From positions 1 through 37,493 of the forward strand of contig JAPYOO010000018.1 of assembly GCA_029938135.1 (NCBI GenBank): a DNA stretch of 37,493 bases. The letters run 5' to 3'. The notes below the pieces were generated by a model. That model was given only the letters and a program-made list of their open reading frames with translations, searched no databases and was not told the origin of the DNA. Shown in pieces: positions 25,040 through 34,230 of the stretch (position 1 is the first letter of the stretch; each line of letters starts with the position of its first letter). The DNA is from Bermanella sp. (GTDB lineage Bacteria > Pseudomonadota > Gammaproteobacteria > Pseudomonadales > Oceanobacteraceae). Both the position numbers and the translations under genes were made by a program.

Positions 25040-26209
25040 ATGAAAAGCATTTATAACGAATTTAATTTTGGTTTGGGCGAGACTATCAACATGTTGCGCG
25101 CGCAGGTAAACGAATTTGCCAGCCGTGAAATCGCCCCCTTAGCCAAACAAACCGATAATGATAATGCCTTTCCTAACGATCTGTGGAAAAAATTTGGCGA
25201 CATGGGTCTATTAGGGGTAACCGCAGAAGAAGAATTCGGCGGCATCAATATGGGATACCTGGCCCACGTAGTAGCCATGGAAGAAATTAGCCGAGCTTCT
25301 GCCTCTATCGGCTTAAGTTACGGTGCCTTTTCAAACCTGTGTGTAAACCAGCTAACCAAGAACGGCAGCAAAGAACAAAAAGCCAAGTACCTGCCAAAAC
25401 TGTTAACGGGTGAACACATTGGTGCCCTGGCCATGAGTGAACCTAATGCAGGCTCAGACGTAGTGAGCATGAAATTGCGCGCCGATAAAAAAGGCGACAA
25501 GTATGTATTAAATGGCGGCAAGATGTGGATCACCAACGGCCCAGACGCTGACGTATTTGTAATTTATGCTAAGACCGATTTTGAAAAAGGCGCCCATGGC
25601 ATCACGGCCTTTATTGTAGAGCGTGACTTCCCAGGCTTTAGCCGTGGAAAAAAACTGGATAAGTTAGGCATGCGCGGTTCCAACACCTGTGAATTAATTT
25701 TTGAAGACTGTGAAGTACCGGCAGAAAATATCATGGGTGGCCTAAACCAGGGCGTAAAAGTATTGATGAGCGGCCTGGATTATGAACGTGTGGTATTAAG
25801 TGGCGGCCCCACAGGCATCATGCAGGCGTGTATGGATTTAGTAATCCCTTACATTCACGACCGTAAGCAGTTTGGTAAAAGCATAGGTGAGTTTCAGTTA
25901 ATTCAAGGCAAGGTCGCCGACATGTACAGCACTATGAACGCCTGTAAGTCTTACCTGTATGCTGTGGCCGCGGCCTGTGATCGTGGTGAAACCACCCGTA
26001 AAGATTCCGCTGGGGTGATTCTTTACTGTGCCGAAAAAGCGACCCAGATGGCGCTGGATGCCATTCAAATTTTAGGCGGCAACGGTTACATCAACGACTT
26101 CGATTGTGGTCGATTGTTACGCGACGCCAAGCTGTATGAAATTGGTGCCGGCACCTCCGAAGTACGACGCATGTTAATTGGTCGTGAATTGTTTAACGAA
26201 AGTAAATAA
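25040..26209 (+). CDS. liuA: Isovaleryl-CoA dehydrogenase
   Basis: FAD-dependent acyl-CoA dehydrogenase of 389 residues that oxidises isovaleryl-CoA to 3-methylcrotonyl-CoA, passing electrons to [21 protein letters not shown] and [19 protein letters not shown] are the family signatures. Glu249 in [12 protein letters not shown] is at the position of the catalytic glutamate typical of isovaleryl-CoA dehydrogenases, different from medium- and short-chain enzymes. [15 protein letters not shown] and [18 protein letters not shown] complete the C-terminal domain. It lies 85 bases after liuR and is followed by a 90-base gap with a perfect 20-bp hairpin before liuB. Confidence 0.96.
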   Translation: MKSIYNEFNFGLGETINMLRAQVNEFASREIAPLAKQTDNDNAFPNDLWKKFGDMGLLGVTAEEEFGGINMGYLAHVVAMEEISRASASIGLSYGAFSNLCVNQLTKNGSKEQKAKYLPKLLTGEHIGALAMSEPNAGSDVVSMKLRADKKGDKYVLNGGKMWITNGPDADVFVIYAKTDFEKGAHGITAFIVERDFPGFSRGKKLDKLGMRGSNTCELIFEDCEVPAENIMGGLNQGVKVLMSGLDYERVVLSGGPTGIMQACMDLVIPYIHDRKQFGKSIGEFQLIQGKVADMYSTMNACKSYLYAVAAACDRGETTRKDSAGVILYCAEKATQMALDAIQILGGNGYINDFDCGRLLRDAKLYEIGAGTSEVRRMLIGRELFNESK

Positions 26210-26221
26210 GACCGTCACCGC

Positions 26222-26270
26222 GGAATGAGGGAGTAGAGTTATTAAGTATTTAACTCTACTCCCTCATTCC
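26222..26270. repeat. Perfect 20-bp inverted repeat in the liuA-liuB gap
   Basis: Arms 26222-26241 and 26251-26270 are exact complements around a 9-base loop; the hairpin starts 12 bases after the liuA stop and ends 29 bases before the liuB start. On the + strand the sequence after the stem is CTTTACGC-like with a weak T-run, so it could be a partial terminator, an mRNA-stabilising structure, or a copy of an intergenic repeat. Confidence 0.9.
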
Positions 26271-26299
26271 TTTACGCATTCGTTTTAAAGGATTGGTTT

Positions 26300-27907
26300 A
26301 TGCCCGTCATTCATTCAAAAATAAATATTCACTCTCCTGAATTTAAAGACAACCAAGCCCACTTACAGGGCCAGGTTGATGATCTTGAAAGTTTGGTTGC
26401 CACCATCCGTTTAGGTGGTGGTGAAAAATCACAGGCTCGCCATAAAAGTCGTGGCAAACTATTGGTACGTGACCGCATCGCGCACTTGTTGGATGAAGGT
26501 TCGCCGTTTTTAGAGATAGGTCAACTGGCGGCTCATGAGGTTTACACCGATAACGTACCCTGTGCGGGCGTGGTGGCTGGCATAGGCAAGGTCAACGGCG
26601 TTGAATGCATGATTGTGGGTAACGATGCCACTGTAAAGGGCGGCTCTTATTACCCCATAAGCGTTAAAAAACATCTGCGCGCCCAGGAAATTGCCGAGAA
26701 AAATTATCTTCCGTGCATTTATTTGGTAGACAGCGGCGGCGCAAACCTACCACGCCAGGATGAAGTATTTCCAGACCGAGATCATTTTGGTCGCATCTTT
26801 TTTAACCAAGCCAACATGTCGGCCAAAGGCATTCCACAGATTGCCGTGGTCATGGGCAGCTGTACTGCCGGAGGCGCTTACGTGCCGGCCATGGCCGATG
26901 AATCTATTATCGTCAAAGAGCAGGGCACCATCTTTTTAGCCGGTCCGCCATTAGTGAAAATGGCCACGGGTGAAGAGGTGGACGCACAAACCCTGGGTGG
27001 TGGCGACATGCATACTAGCCAAAGTGGTGTGGTTGATCATTTGGCCGAGAACGATGAACACGCCTTGCAAATTGCTCGCAACATTGTTGATCGCCTTAAC
27101 TGGAAAAAACACACCGAGTTGGATGTACGTGACGTTATCGCCCCACTTCACGATGCTAAAGAGCTTTACGGCGTGGTTCCCAAAGACAGTAAAAAACCCA
27201 TGGACGTGCGCGAGATTATTACCCGCATGGTGGATGGCAGTGAGTTCGACGAATACAAGGCCAGATTCGGTACAACATTAGTATGTGGTTTTGCACGCAT
27301 CTGGGGTTATCCGGTGGGAATCGTGGCCAACAACGGCGTACTGTTTTCCGAGAGCGCGCAAAAAGGCGCTAACTTCATTGAACTGTGTTGTCAGCGCAAC
27401 ATCCCTTTAATCTTTTTGCAAAACATCACCGGCTTCATGGTGGGCAGCAAGTACGAACAGGAAGGCATCGCCAAGCACGGCGCCAAGATGGTAACCGCAG
27501 TGGCCTGTGCCAAGGTGCCCAAGTTCACTATGGTCATTGGTGGCAGTTTTGGTGCCGGCAACTATGGCATGTGTGGCCGAGCCTACGATCCCAACTTCAT
27601 GTGGATGTGGCCCAACGCGCGCATCTCGGTAATGGGTGGTGAGCAGGCAGCTGGTGTGATGGCATTAATTACTAAGGGCGCCAAGGAAAAACGCGGGGAA
27701 ACTTTTAGCGAAGAAGAAGAAGCTGAATTTAAAAAGCCTTTGTTAGAAAAATATGAAAAAGAAGGCCACCCGTATTATGCCTCGGCCCGCTTATGGGATG
27801 ACGGGGTTATAGATCCGGCTCAAAGTCGCGACATCTTAGGGCTGGCCATTAGTGCATCGTTAAATGCACCGGTTCAGGAAACAAAATTCGGCATCTTTAG
27901 AATGTAA
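26300..27907 (+). CDS. liuB: 3-Methylcrotonyl-CoA carboxylase, beta (carboxyltransferase) subunit
   Basis: A 535-residue carboxyltransferase subunit that moves the carboxyl group from biotin to 3-methylcrotonyl-CoA, forming 3-methylglutaconyl-CoA with LiuD. Crotonase-like N and C halves are visible: [22 protein letters not shown] at the start, [33 protein letters not shown] and, in the C half, [32 protein letters not shown] and [10 protein letters not shown]. The length is typical for MCC beta. AGGA precedes the ATG. Its last codons (GIFRM, stop) and the following bases are duplicated 67 bases downstream. Confidence 0.96.
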   Translation: MPVIHSKINIHSPEFKDNQAHLQGQVDDLESLVATIRLGGGEKSQARHKSRGKLLVRDRIAHLLDEGSPFLEIGQLAAHEVYTDNVPCAGVVAGIGKVNGVECMIVGNDATVKGGSYYPISVKKHLRAQEIAEKNYLPCIYLVDSGGANLPRQDEVFPDRDHFGRIFFNQANMSAKGIPQIAVVMGSCTAGGAYVPAMADESIIVKEQGTIFLAGPPLVKMATGEEVDAQTLGGGDMHTSQSGVVDHLAENDEHALQIARNIVDRLNWKKHTELDVRDVIAPLHDAKELYGVVPKDSKKPMDVREIITRMVDGSEFDEYKARFGTTLVCGFARIWGYPVGIVANNGVLFSESAQKGANFIELCCQRNIPLIFLQNITGFMVGSKYEQEGIAKHGAKMVTAVACAKVPKFTMVIGGSFGAGNYGMCGRAYDPNFMWMWPNARISVMGGEQAAGVMALITKGAKEKRGETFSEEEEAEFKKPLLEKYEKEGHPYYASARLWDDGVIDPAQSRDILGLAISASLNAPVQETKFGIFRM

Positions 27908-27977
27908 CGGGGTTGTTATGAAAAATAAAAACTCAGGAAACACACTTAATATTAACAGTATCTTTAGAATGTAACGG
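27893..27977 (+). repeat. Direct repeat duplicating the liuB 3' end
   Basis: An identical 18-base unit occurs at 27893-27910 (end of liuB, with its stop codon) and 27960-27977 (just before the liuC ribosome site), offset by 67 bases. The second copy keeps the same reading frame, so the short frame 27918-27974 ends in the same residues IFRM-stop as LiuB. Confidence 0.9.
27918..27974 (+). CDS. Possible 18-residue leader peptide between liuB and liuC
   Basis: A short frame, ATG at 27918 and TAA at 27972-27974, encodes MKNKNSGNTLNINSIFRM. It has GGGG 4-7 bases upstream, and its last four residues repeat the C-terminus of LiuB because of the duplicated 18-base unit. It may be a translated mini-gene that couples liuB and liuC, or simply scar sequence from the duplication event. 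No conservation can be judged from one genome. Confidence 0.3.
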   Translation: MKNKNSGNTLNINSIFRM

Positions 27978-27986
27978 AGGGGCATC

Positions 27987-28775
27987 ATGAGTCATTTATT
28001 ATTTACCATAGAGAACGGCATAGCTCGCCTTACTCTGAACAAACCAGAAATACACAACGCCTTCGACGACTTGTTAATCGCCGAAATTTTAGCAGCACTT
28101 AGTGAGATTGAAAAAAACGACCTTGTACGGGTAGTGGTACTGGGTTCCAACGGTAAACATTTTTCTGCCGGGGCTGATCTTGCCTGGATGAAACGTATGG
28201 CGCAATTGGATGAGCAGCAAAATCGTGATGATGCTCAGCACCTTGCGGAACTCATGCACAAGCTTAATGGTTTAAATAAACCCACCATCGCTTTAGTGGA
28301 TGGCGCAGCCTTTGGTGGCGCAGTAGGTTTAGTGGCGTGCTGCGACATGAGCGTCGCCACTACCCGCAGTCGCTTTTGTTTAAGTGAAGTGAAAATTGGT
28401 TTAAGCCCGGCAGTGATTAGTCCGTTTGTGGTGAGTGCCATTGGTGAGCGTGCCTCGCGCCGTTATTTTTTAACCGCCGAAGCTTTTGACGCACAAACCG
28501 CAAGCAACCTAGGATTAATACACGAGGTGGTCGCCGATAAAGAGGCGCTTGCTGAAAAAGGCCAACTATTAGTTGATGCGCTATTAAAAAATAGCCCGCA
28601 GGCCATAGACAAAACCAAACAGCTTATTCAAACCGTGAGTCGCGGCGACATTAATCAACAGATGCGCGATTACACAGTGAACCTCATTGCTGCTATTCGA
28701 GTAAGCACGGAGGGCCAAGAAGGTCTGTCATCATTTTTAGAAAAGCGTACTGCAAACTGGGTGAAGGAATCTTAA
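27987..28775 (+). CDS. liuC: Methylglutaconyl-CoA hydratase
   Basis: Crotonase-family enzyme of 262 residues expected to hydrate 3-methylglutaconyl-CoA to HMG-CoA. Motifs: LNKPEIHNAFDDLLIAEI, HFSAGADLAWMKRMAQ (oxyanion-hole region), VDGAAFGGAVGLVACCDMSVA and the FCLSEVKIGLSPAVISPFVVSAIGERASRRYFLTAE segment, which matches LiuC/AUH-type hydratases. GGAGG lies just before the ATG. The stop is followed one base later by the liuD ATG, so the genes are translationally coupled. Function is assigned from family plus operon position. Confidence 0.92.
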   Translation: MSHLLFTIENGIARLTLNKPEIHNAFDDLLIAEILAALSEIEKNDLVRVVVLGSNGKHFSAGADLAWMKRMAQLDEQQNRDDAQHLAELMHKLNGLNKPTIALVDGAAFGGAVGLVACCDMSVATTRSRFCLSEVKIGLSPAVISPFVVSAIGERASRRYFLTAEAFDAQTASNLGLIHEVVADKEALAEKGQLLVDALLKNSPQAIDKTKQLIQTVSRGDINQQMRDYTVNLIAAIRVSTEGQEGLSSFLEKRTANWVKES

Positions 28776-28776
28776 T

Positions 28777-30798
28777 ATGAGCACCTCTATTAATAGAAAA
28801 ACAATAACCCGCCTGCTGATTGCTAACCGTGGTGAAATTGCCATTCGCATCATGCAAAGTGCACAAAAACTCGGCATTCATTGCATCGCTCTTTATTCAG
28901 ATGCCGATCGTAACGCCCTACACGTAAAAAAGGCAGACGAAGCCTGGTTTATTGGCCCCTCCCCTGCTAAAGATAGTTACCTAGTAGTAGAAAAAATTCT
29001 TGAAGTAGCAAAAAAATCAAACGCCGATGCGGTTCACCCAGGTTACGGATTTTTATCTGAAAACGCCGAGTTTGCCCAGGCGATTATGGATGCTAGCATG
29101 GCATGGGTGGGTCCACCGGTGGCTGCCATACAAGCCATGGGTTCAAAAATTGAATCCAAAAAACTCATGGAAGCCGCCAACGTACCATTAGTGCCCGGCT
29201 ACCACGGCGACAACCAGGACGAAGCCTTTTTAAGTGAAGAGGTTCGGAAAATTGGCTTTCCGGTCTTGGTAAAAGCCAGCGCCGGTGGCGGTGGTAAAGG
29301 CATGCGCGTGATTGAGTCGGAAGATGAAATCGCTGCCGCCATTGCTGCTTCTAAACGGGAAGGTTTAAACAGTTTTGGTGATGACAAGTTACTGGTGGAA
29401 AAATACATCACTAGACCTCGCCACGTAGAAATTCAGGTATTCATGGATGAAATGGGCAACGGGGTTTATTTATTTGAACGTGATTGCTCTATCCAACGTC
29501 GCCATCAAAAAGTCATCGAAGAAGCCCCAGCGCCGCAGTTCAGCCAAAGTATGCGCGAGAAAATGGGCGAAGTGGCGTTGTTATCGGCTAAGGCCATTAA
29601 CTATGTGGGAGCCGGTACTGTAGAATTTCTGTATGCAAACGGCGAATTTTATTTCATGGAAATGAATACCCGTTTGCAGGTTGAACACCCGGTAACTGAA
29701 ATGATCACCGGTCAGGACTTAGTGGCCTGGCAGATTAAAGTGGCACAGGGTGAAAGCCTTCCGTTAACACAAGCTCAATTAAGTATTAACGGCCACAGCA
29801 TGGAAGTACGCATCTACGCTGAAGACCCGGACAATCAGTTTTTACCTACTACGGGTAGACTGGATTTTGTGCAACTGCCTGAGCTGATTGACGGCAAGGT
29901 TCGTCTGGATACCGGCGTAGTGCAAGGGGATGAGGTAAGCCCGTTTTACGACCCCATGATTGCCAAACTTATTGTGTGGGGTGAAGATCGCCGCCAATGT
30001 TTAAGCACCTTAAAAAATGCCCTGCAGCAATATCAAATTGCCGGTGTCACCACCAACCTGTCGTTTTTACGCCGCCTGGTGAATGTGGCCGCCTTTAAAG
30101 AAGGCACTGTAAGCACAGCCTTTATTGAAGAGTTTTCAAGCCAGCTCACCACCGACAATCAGGTTAAACAACATCACCTGATCGCGGCCGTTTGCCAGCA
30201 CATGTTAGTGCGAGTGAGCCCGGGCATTAATAGTAACGCCCAAGGGGATGCCAACAGCCCATGGCACAACATGAGTGCCCTTCGCCTCAACGCCCCTGCC
30301 CGTGAAACCTTGAGGTTGGCCTACAGCAATGGTGACGCCCTGGAAATTCAGGTGGACTCATTGGCAAGTAATGAATGGTGTCTACATCTGGAATCTGGCG
30401 CAATTAACGTTAAAGCCCGCTTAGAAGGCCAGCAATTGCAATATGAATTTAGTGGCCAGTGGCACAACGCTCGGGTGATCAATCACGATCAACGCATCTG
30501 GGTATATGACAGTCAGGGTGAAAGTGAAATTCATTATCAGCAAAATAACTTCAGCCAGGACGAAGAAATGGGTGGCAGCCTAAAAGCTCCCATGAACGGC
30601 ACTTTAATTCAGCTGGACGTAACCGTTGGCCAAAGTGTATCCACTGGCGATTCGCTAATGATTATGGAAGCCATGAAGATGGAGCACGCCATAAAAGCCC
30701 CACACGGAGGTGTAGTGAAATCCATTACATTCGCGGTGGGTGACTTGGTAGGCGGTGGTGACATCTTAATCGAACTGGAAGAGGTCGATGCATCATGA
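28777..30798 (+). CDS. liuD: 3-Methylcrotonyl-CoA carboxylase, alpha (biotin) subunit
   Basis: A 673-residue biotin carboxylase/biotin carrier fusion, partner of LiuB. Biotin carboxylase start [23 protein letters not shown]-grasp core with [47 protein letters not shown] and [14 protein letters not shown]; and a C-terminal biotinyl domain with [15 protein letters not shown], where Lys634 carries biotin. The middle part is the BT-type linker region of MCC alpha. It overlaps liuE by four bases (ATGA) and starts one base after liuC. Confidence 0.97.
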   Translation: MSTSINRKTITRLLIANRGEIAIRIMQSAQKLGIHCIALYSDADRNALHVKKADEAWFIGPSPAKDSYLVVEKILEVAKKSNADAVHPGYGFLSENAEFAQAIMDASMAWVGPPVAAIQAMGSKIESKKLMEAANVPLVPGYHGDNQDEAFLSEEVRKIGFPVLVKASAGGGGKGMRVIESEDEIAAAIAASKREGLNSFGDDKLLVEKYITRPRHVEIQVFMDEMGNGVYLFERDCSIQRRHQKVIEEAPAPQFSQSMREKMGEVALLSAKAINYVGAGTVEFLYANGEFYFMEMNTRLQVEHPVTEMITGQDLVAWQIKVAQGESLPLTQAQLSINGHSMEVRIYAEDPDNQFLPTTGRLDFVQLPELIDGKVRLDTGVVQGDEVSPFYDPMIAKLIVWGEDRRQCLSTLKNALQQYQIAGVTTNLSFLRRLVNVAAFKEGTVSTAFIEEFSSQLTTDNQVKQHHLIAAVCQHMLVRVSPGINSNAQGDANSPWHNMSALRLNAPARETLRLAYSNGDALEIQVDSLASNEWCLHLESGAINVKARLEGQQLQYEFSGQWHNARVINHDQRIWVYDSQGESEIHYQQNNFSQDEEMGGSLKAPMNGTLIQLDVTVGQSVSTGDSLMIMEAMKMEHAIKAPHGGVVKSITFAVGDLVGGGDILIELEEVDAS

Positions 30799-31703
30799 GC
30801 CTACCCAGTTCCGTTGAAATCATCGAAGTGGGTCCAAGAGACGGCCTGCAAAATGAGAAAAAAACTCTCAGTGTTGAGTTAAAAGTTGAGCTCATTGAAA
30901 GACTGGCCAAGGCCGGTCTTAAAAAAATTGAAGCCGGCAGTTTTGTGTCCCCTAAGTGGGTGCCGCAAATGGCGGGCACAGATTTGGTATTGGATAGGCT
31001 CAATAACAACAAGACATTAATAAAAGATACCGGAGTACGCTACGCTGCCCTTACCCCTAACTTAAAAGGGCTGGAAGGCGCCATTCAGCATAGCGCTGGT
31101 GAGATCGCTATTTTTAGCGCCGCATCCGAGTCATTCACGCAAAAGAATATCAACTGCTCCATCAAGGAAAGCCTGCAACGCTTTGATGCCATCATGGCTC
31201 AGGCTAAGCAAATTAACCTACCAGTACGCGGCTATGTATCCACAATAGTAGGATGCCCCTACGAGGGCGACATAGACCCGCTAAAGGTGGCCGAGGTAGC
31301 AAAGCACCTTTATCAGATGGGCTGCTACGAAGTATCCCTAGGGGACACCATAGGGGTGGGCACTCCGTTGATCTTTAAACGCATGCTGGAAGCGGTGATG
31401 AAAGAAGTGCCAGTAAACAAGTTGGCGGTGCATTGTCACAACACTTACGGTCAGGCTCTGTCCAACATTTACGCCAGTCTTGAATTGGGCATCTCAAAAA
31501 TTGATGCGTCGGTGGCCGGTTTAGGCGGCTGCCCTTATGCCAAGGGTGCCAGTGGCAACATTGCCACCGAAGATGTGCTGTTTATGCTCAACGGCATGAA
31601 TATCCAAACCGGGGTGAACCTGGATGAAGTGGTTGAGATTGGCCACTGGATTTGCAATGAGTTAGACAGAGAAAACCAAAGCAAGGTGGGTCTGGCTCGA
31701 TAA
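30795..31703 (+). CDS. liuE: Hydroxymethylglutaryl-CoA lyase
   Basis: TIM-barrel lyase of 302 residues that cleaves HMG-CoA to acetyl-CoA and acetoacetate, the last step of leucine catabolism. [14 protein letters not shown] at the N-terminus, [27 protein letters not shown], the metal-binding [12 protein letters not shown], and [14 protein letters not shown] with the catalytic cysteine are all present. The ATGA overlap with liuD implies coupled translation. No acetoacetyl-CoA synthetase or CoA-transferase gene follows in the window. Confidence 0.97.
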   Translation: MSLPSSVEIIEVGPRDGLQNEKKTLSVELKVELIERLAKAGLKKIEAGSFVSPKWVPQMAGTDLVLDRLNNNKTLIKDTGVRYAALTPNLKGLEGAIQHSAGEIAIFSAASESFTQKNINCSIKESLQRFDAIMAQAKQINLPVRGYVSTIVGCPYEGDIDPLKVAEVAKHLYQMGCYEVSLGDTIGVGTPLIFKRMLEAVMKEVPVNKLAVHCHNTYGQALSNIYASLELGISKIDASVAGLGGCPYAKGASGNIATEDVLFMLNGMNIQTGVNLDEVVEIGHWICNELDRENQSKVGLAR

Positions 31704-31753
31704 ATATTGCCCCCCGGCGTCGCTTTAGCAAGCTAATATAAATCGTTTATTGC

Positions 31754-31790
31754 TGCATTGAACAATCGTCACCAAATTGAGTTCAATGCA
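31754..31790. promoter_or_regulatory. Inverted repeat before the PECR-like gene
   Basis: Perfect 10-bp inverted repeat (31754-31763 with 31781-31790) with 17 bases between, ending 20 bases before the dehydrogenase ATG. It has no T-tract. It could be an operator giving this gene its own control or an mRNA hairpin; its role is not known. Confidence 0.45.
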
Positions 31791-31810
31791 CAGCGGAACA
31801 GGTACAAAAT

Positions 31811-32692
31811 ATGACATTCAAATCGGTACTGCGTAACGGCACTTTTGATCAACGCACCATTATTGTCACCGGCGGCGGCAGCGGTATCGGCCGTTGTATT
31901 TCCCACGAACTTGCATCACTGGGTGCCCAAGTGATTCTCTTTGGTCGCACCGAAGAGAAATTACGCAGCGTACAAAAAGAGATTCAACAAGATGGCGGCT
32001 GGTGTGAATATCGTTGCGGCGATATTCGTGACACTGATATGGTCGTGGAAAATATTGCATCCTGTGTAGAAGAATACGGCACAATCAGTGGCCTGGTTAA
32101 TAATGCGGGCGGTCAATTTCCAGCCAACCTGGAAGACATCAGTGCCAATGGTTTTCTGGCAGTGCTCAAGGTTAACTTGTTAGGCGGCTTCTTAATGTCG
32201 AAAGAAACTTACCGTCAATCCATGCAACAACATGGTGGCGCCATAGTGAACATCACTGCCGACTATTTTGGCGGCATGCCACGCATGGGACATTCGGGTG
32301 CCGCTCGCGCTGGCATGGAAAACCTAAGCCAAACCGCCGCCGTGGAGTGGGCCAAATCGGGTGTACGAGTTAACAGTGTGGCTCCTGGCTACATTGCCTC
32401 CTCTGGCATGGACAGTTACGAAGATCCAGAGATGATTGCTCGTATTCCCAAGTTTGGTCAGAGCATCCCATGGGGACGCATGGGCACAGAGTCGGAAGTG
32501 AGTGCCGCGGTGTGTTTTCTGCTAAGTGATGGGGCCAGCTATATTAATGGTGCCACCTTACGAATCGATGGCGGCAGTTCACTGTGTCTGAACTCTCCGC
32601 TCACCGACTTGCAAACCGCTACCGAGCACAACGCACCTTTCAATGGTTTTCACTTAAGCGAAACACCCAATGTTCTTAAAACGGCTAAATAG
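31811..32692 (+). CDS. PECR-like short-chain dehydrogenase/reductase
   Basis: SDR-family NAD(P)(H) oxidoreductase of 293 residues. The Rossmann glycine motif is TGGGSGIG (20-27), the NNAG motif is at 97-100, and RVNSVAPGYI with a C-terminal RIDGG is standard. The classical YxxxK is absent. The segment is HSGAARAGM (Ser162, Arg166), as in human peroxisomal trans-2-enoyl-CoA reductase (remembered), with a tyrosine at 152 roughly where 2,4-dienoyl-CoA reductase has its catalytic tyrosine. It is probably a CoA-thioester reductase or dehydrogenase. It lies 107 bases after liuE in the same direction and may belong to the leucine operon or have its own control through 31754-31790. Its exact substrate is unknown. 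Confidence 0.82.
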   Translation: MTFKSVLRNGTFDQRTIIVTGGGSGIGRCISHELASLGAQVILFGRTEEKLRSVQKEIQQDGGWCEYRCGDIRDTDMVVENIASCVEEYGTISGLVNNAGGQFPANLEDISANGFLAVLKVNLLGGFLMSKETYRQSMQQHGGAIVNITADYFGGMPRMGHSGAARAGMENLSQTAAVEWAKSGVRVNSVAPGYIASSGMDSYEDPEMIARIPKFGQSIPWGRMGTESEVSAAVCFLLSDGASYINGATLRIDGGSSLCLNSPLTDLQTATEHNAPFNGFHLSETPNVLKTAK

Positions 32693-32713
32693 CAACAACT
32701 GACTACCCTCATT

Positions 32714-32742
32714 AGCGCTCTATTGTAGGATTATAGAGCGCT
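32714..32742. terminator. Hairpin between the PECR-like gene and the periplasmic protein gene
   Basis: Nine-base-pair stem (32714-32722 with 32734-32742; a tenth T-A pair closes the loop) in the convergent gap. T-runs are short on both sides, so it may work in either direction or not at all as an intrinsic terminator. Confidence 0.5.
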
Positions 32743-32831
32743 CATGGCCTAGCCAATTTTCAATCATATGTAAGAGGTGGTGATAAAGGAAATTCTGCCT
32801 GACAATTTGTCAAATGTTCTAGCATCTGTAT

Positions 32832-33554
32832 TTAAGAACCTGCCAATGTATGAGAGGACTCATTTAGTAATAAACCTATGCTCATTACATTTTTGTATAC
32901 CAAATAATACGGGGTGACGTCGTCATAACTAATTAAACTTTTCTTTACAAACCCAAATTTCGTATTCACTTTTCGTATGTTTTTCACATTCTCTTTTGAC
33001 AGATTTAAGTTTAACAATTCATTTAAATTTTTCTGAACGGCCTTTGCCAACTCTACTTCATTCACCTTACGATCATGTTCACTTAAACCATTACTGCCTG
33101 TTTGAGACGCCACAATATCAATTAAGCGCGCAGACATCATTGCTGTTGAAAGTTTAATACTTTGCATTTTAGCGGCAACTACTTCTTGATGCGCAGGAAC
33201 CTTTTTTGCGTAAAGAAAGATATTTGTTAAATAATGACGAACATCATTTCGCACCACAGAATCTATATTTAATCCCACGCCTTTTACTTGGTTAAACTTC
33301 CAATACGGTTGAAAACTATCCCAAGCGCTTATAAATTCTTTTTTTTGTTCCTTGGTACTGCCTTTTAAAGCTTGATTAGCCGCACGCTGGTGTTGGCTAA
33401 ATTGATCTAGATATTTACTATCCCCTTCACTTAATTCATACATGTAAAATGCCGAGACGGCCTGAGCAGTGCTATATACATGCTGATGAAATGGGGTCAT
33501 AGCCCAAGAAATTTGTGCGCCAACCAGCATAATAGCCGCAATTAACAACCGCAT
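32832..33554 (-). CDS. Periplasmic helical protein of unknown function
   Basis: I do not recognise this 240-residue protein. It starts with a signal peptide (MRLLIAAIMLVGAQISWA, cleavage before MTPFHQ), and the mature part is predicted largely helical and lysine-rich with no cysteines. There are no metal or catalytic motifs that I can point to. Sequence stretches such as YLDQFSQHQRAANQALKGS and AKAVQKNLNELLNLNLSKE suggest a helical bundle, possibly a sensor-type or binding domain. It is the last gene on the minus strand before the convergent PECR-like gene and lies 84 bases downstream of the marR stop, so it could share that transcript. Codon use is more AT-rich than in the liu genes. Confidence 0.6.
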   Translation of the reverse strand: MRLLIAAIMLVGAQISWAMTPFHQHVYSTAQAVSAFYMYELSEGDSKYLDQFSQHQRAANQALKGSTKEQKKEFISAWDSFQPYWKFNQVKGVGLNIDSVVRNDVRHYLTNIFLYAKKVPAHQEVVAAKMQSIKLSTAMMSARLIDIVASQTGSNGLSEHDRKVNEVELAKAVQKNLNELLNLNLSKENVKNIRKVNTKFGFVKKSLISYDDVTPYYLVYKNVMSIGLLLNESSHTLAGS

Positions 33555-33638
33555 TGAATTGTCCTTTGTTTATTTTTTTTACACCCTAGCAAATTAGATT
33601 TATAGAAACAACTAGTGCGCGTGCCTCCCATAGCTACG

Positions 33639-34097
33639 CTATACCTCTAGATCTTCAGCGTGTTCATATAACTTGTCGATTAACTCACTAAACTGAAGTT
33701 TTTCATGCTTGCTAAAACAGGTTAACAGCTGCTGCTCGTACTGATAGGCCATAGGTACAATTTCTTTGTACACCTGAATACCCGTAGCTGTCAGTGTTAA
33801 AATAGAACGCCGGCGATCGGTTAAGTGAAAACTGCGATCCAACAAGTTACGTTGGCGTAATACATTGATGGCACGACTCAAGACAGACTTCTCTATCTGC
33901 GTCTTGGTAGACACTTCATCCGCTGATAAGCCAGGATATTCACCCAGAACAGCCATGATTCGCCACTCCATAATGGAAAGCCCAAATCTATCATGGTAGC
34001 TGCGAGCAATATCCGCGCTTACCTTGTTTGATAAGATGGATAACCTATAAGGCAAGAATCGTTCTAGAGTTAAAGCACCGTGAATCTTTTTTGTCAT
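33639..34097 (-). CDS. MarR-family regulator, divergent from hpd
   Basis: A 152-residue MarR winged-helix protein: MEWRIMAVLGEYPGLSADEVSTKTQIEKSVLSRAINVLRQRNLL is the DNA-binding helix-turn-helix, and DRRRSILTLTATG is the wing. Flanking helices form the dimer. It is transcribed away from the hpd operon; the shared 133-base gap contains a 22-base palindrome over the hpd promoter, so this protein most likely represses tyrosine degradation and perhaps itself, releasing on a pathway intermediate. The ligand is not known from sequence. Confidence 0.88.
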   Translation of the reverse strand: MTKKIHGALTLERFLPYRLSILSNKVSADIARSYHDRFGLSIMEWRIMAVLGEYPGLSADEVSTKTQIEKSVLSRAINVLRQRNLLDRSFHLTDRRRSILTLTATGIQVYKEIVPMAYQYEQQLLTCFSKHEKLQFSELIDKLYEHAEDLEV

Positions 34098-34133
34098 TTT
34101 TAATGCCTTTAATAGAACCAGTAGTACTTAACA

Positions 34134-34162
34134 TTGACAAGCGAACACGCTACAACCAATAT
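34134..34162 (+). promoter_or_regulatory. Sigma70-type promoter of the hpd operon
   Basis: Perfect -35 TTGACA (34134-34139), 17-base spacer, -10 CAATAT (34157-34162), about 70 bases before the hpd start. The -10 runs into the palindrome at 34161-34182, so binding there would block polymerase. Confidence 0.65.
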
Positions 34163-34182
34163 TAGTTGTAAGTACAACTAAT
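34161..34182. promoter_or_regulatory. MarR-type operator in the marR-hpd gap
   Basis: Perfect palindrome of 10-base arms (ATTAGTTGTA-AG-TACAACTAAT). A further TACAAC half-site lies at 34151-34156. The shape and position over the hpd promoter start fit a MarR dimer site; the binding protein is inferred to be the divergent regulator. Confidence 0.7.
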
Positions 34183-34230
34183 AGACAGTTTGGATCATTA
34201 TTTCCAATGTGCATAGCACTGGAGTGAATA

